From positions 186,001 to 250,000 of the forward strand of contig NW_026973729.1 in assembly GCF_035594125.1 (NCBI RefSeq): a stretch of DNA of 64,000 bases. The letters run 5' to 3'. The first letter of the stretch is position 1. Each line of letters starts with the position of its first letter. This DNA comes from Scylla paramamosain (Eukaryota > Arthropoda > Malacostraca > Decapoda > Portunidae). The position numbers and the translations under genes were made by a program. Below are positions 63,029 through 64,000 of this stretch, in pieces. Under the pieces are notes generated by a model, which did not search any database, was not told the origin of the DNA, and worked only from the letters and a program-made list of their open reading frames with translations.

Positions 63029-63232
63029 AAAGAAAAAGGCATTACAAGAAATGTGTATAATGAGTGTTTTATAGTTTCACAAGAACCACAAGGCAAAAAA
63101 CTCAAAAACTCGTGTACATAAAGAAGTTTCTTACATACCAAAATGCTGAAACTCATGAATAACAATTTTAATAAAAAAAACAGAACAACCTTACTAAATG
63201 CCTGTATTTTGAATGTTTTTCACATTTTTAGT
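63029..63232 (-). repeat. Source of 204-bp perfect duplication
   Basis: Segment spanning the end of m7, m6 and most of m5 in reverse. Copied without a visible difference to 63477-63680 (constant offset 448). Confidence 0.9.
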
Positions 63233-63476
63233 TACCAAAACCCCAAATTCCATGCGGGAAAAAAATAATATTACCAGAAAATGTCTTTCGAGTGTTTTTC
63301 AGAGTGTTAGGCAATAAATCACTAAAAAGCAGGGCAATCACATTACATGGGAATAAAACCAACTTTTACCAAGAACTTGCTTTTAGGTGTTTTTGAGCTC
63401 ATTACATACCAAAACGCTAAAATGCATGCAAAACACCTTTTATGGACAAAAAGAATAACATTACCAAAAACATGTA

Positions 63477-63680
63477 AAAGAAAAAGGCATTACAAGAAAT
63501 GTGTATAATGAGTGTTTTATAGTTTCACAAGAACCACAAGGCAAAAAACTCAAAAACTCGTGTACATAAAGAAGTTTCTTACATACCAAAATGCTGAAAC
63601 TCATGAATAACAATTTTAATAAAAAAAACAGAACAACCTTACTAAATGCCTGTATTTTGAATGTTTTTCACATTTTTAGT
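63477..63680 (-). repeat. Inserted copy of 204-bp duplication
   Basis: Identical by eye to 63029-63232. It sits inside m2, between CCAAAAACATGTA and GCAAAGAACCTTATG, where it replaces about 55 bp of m2 (the region from TTTTGAGTG to AAATACAT). The perfect match contrasts with the diverged repeats around it. Confidence 0.9.
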
Positions 63681-64000
63681 GCAAAGAACCTTATGTTTGG
63701 GAAACGAAAGGACATTACGAGAAATATGTATTATGAGTGTTTTTAAGTTCCTTAAGTATTAAAAAGCTAAAACCCACAAATAACTCTCTTTATTTAGAAA
63801 AACTATATAAATAAAAAAATAATAGGATTTCTTTTTTTTTTTTTTTTTTTAATCATCTTCATAGATACCGAGATGCCAAAATTCTGGGGAAATTCCGGGC
63901 TATTATATGATAAAAGAAAATTATCAAAAAAGTTAATTTTAGTTGTTTTTTTTCGGACTGGTATATACCAAACCCTAAAGTGCATGCAAAGCCTCCTATA

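Larger units (their letters stand above)
57923..64000 (-). repeat. Satellite HOR array, reverse block 4
   Basis: m1 anchors near 58276, 59392, 60480, 61585, 62632 and 63787. 60360-60800 is a direct relative of 46990-47460. The array runs off the right edge of the window in m10, so neither end of the satellite is seen. Confidence 0.92.

Noticed and set aside
1..64000. CRISPR array
   Set aside because: Repeats are diverged, contiguous and about 96 bp, with no unique spacers of constant length, and the surrounding sequence is eukaryotic.
1..64000. CENP-B box
   Set aside because: TTTCGTTTCCCAAA in m1 superficially resembles part of it, but the required CGGG side is absent from all monomers I read.
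1..64000. Telomeric repeats
   Set aside because: No runs of TTAGG or TTAGGG were seen at either end or at the orientation switches.
1..64000. tRNA, rRNA or other structured RNA genes
   Set aside because: No tRNA-like cloverleaf boxes or rRNA motifs noticed; the AT-rich hairpins are repeat features.

Overview
This window holds no recognisable functional gene. It is almost entirely one AT-rich (roughly 70% A+T by eye) tandem satellite, with a decayed retroelement and a patch of older satellite near the middle. The basic unit is a monomer of about 96 bp. It carries a GCATGC-like box, TTTTAGCGTTTTGGTA, then CTCAAAAACACTCAAAA and TTTTTGGTAATGT. Eleven diverged monomer types (named m1 to m11 here) follow each other in fixed order and form a higher-order repeat (HOR) of about 1.1 kb. 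By eye I find about 53 copies of the m1 anchor (GTGTTATTTGTGGGTTTTAG or its complement).

Layout: forward HOR 1-6731; reverse 6732-7257; forward island 7258-7733; reverse 7734-12656; forward 12657-14345; reverse island 14346-14803; forward 14804-20031; reverse island 20032-20488; forward 20489-24865; minus-strand LINE remnant 24866-25655; diverged monomers with no HOR order 25656-28365; forward HOR 28366-29215; LINE 3'-end fragment 29216-29369; forward HOR 29370-37165; reverse 37166-48294; forward island 48295-48756; reverse 48757-57441; forward island 57442-57922; reverse 57923-64000. All breakpoints are read by eye and are good to a few bases at best.

Three further layers sit above the HOR. 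First, a unit of about 5 kb is directly duplicated (13850-19005 and 19541-24427) and has an inverted relative at about 42975-49250. Second, two 3.8-kb arms (about 33370-37164 and 38823-42630) form a large inverted repeat around a 1.66-kb spacer. Third, five inverted islands of about 460-480 bp share the same pair of breakpoints, so one rearrangement was copied with its surroundings.

Organism: a eukaryote, probably an invertebrate and most likely a decapod crustacean. The LINE remnant encodes pieces of a CR1/Jockey-like ORF2. The 29.2-kb fragment, with its CATAAGAACATAAGAAATAAG end, resembles a family I remember as abundant in decapod genomes. That assignment is from memory and was not searched. 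The layout (HOR array, older monomeric satellite, few transposons) resembles centromeric or pericentromeric heterochromatin, but the sequence does not prove location. All open reading frames, the longest 131 codons, are translations of the satellite and are not annotated as genes.
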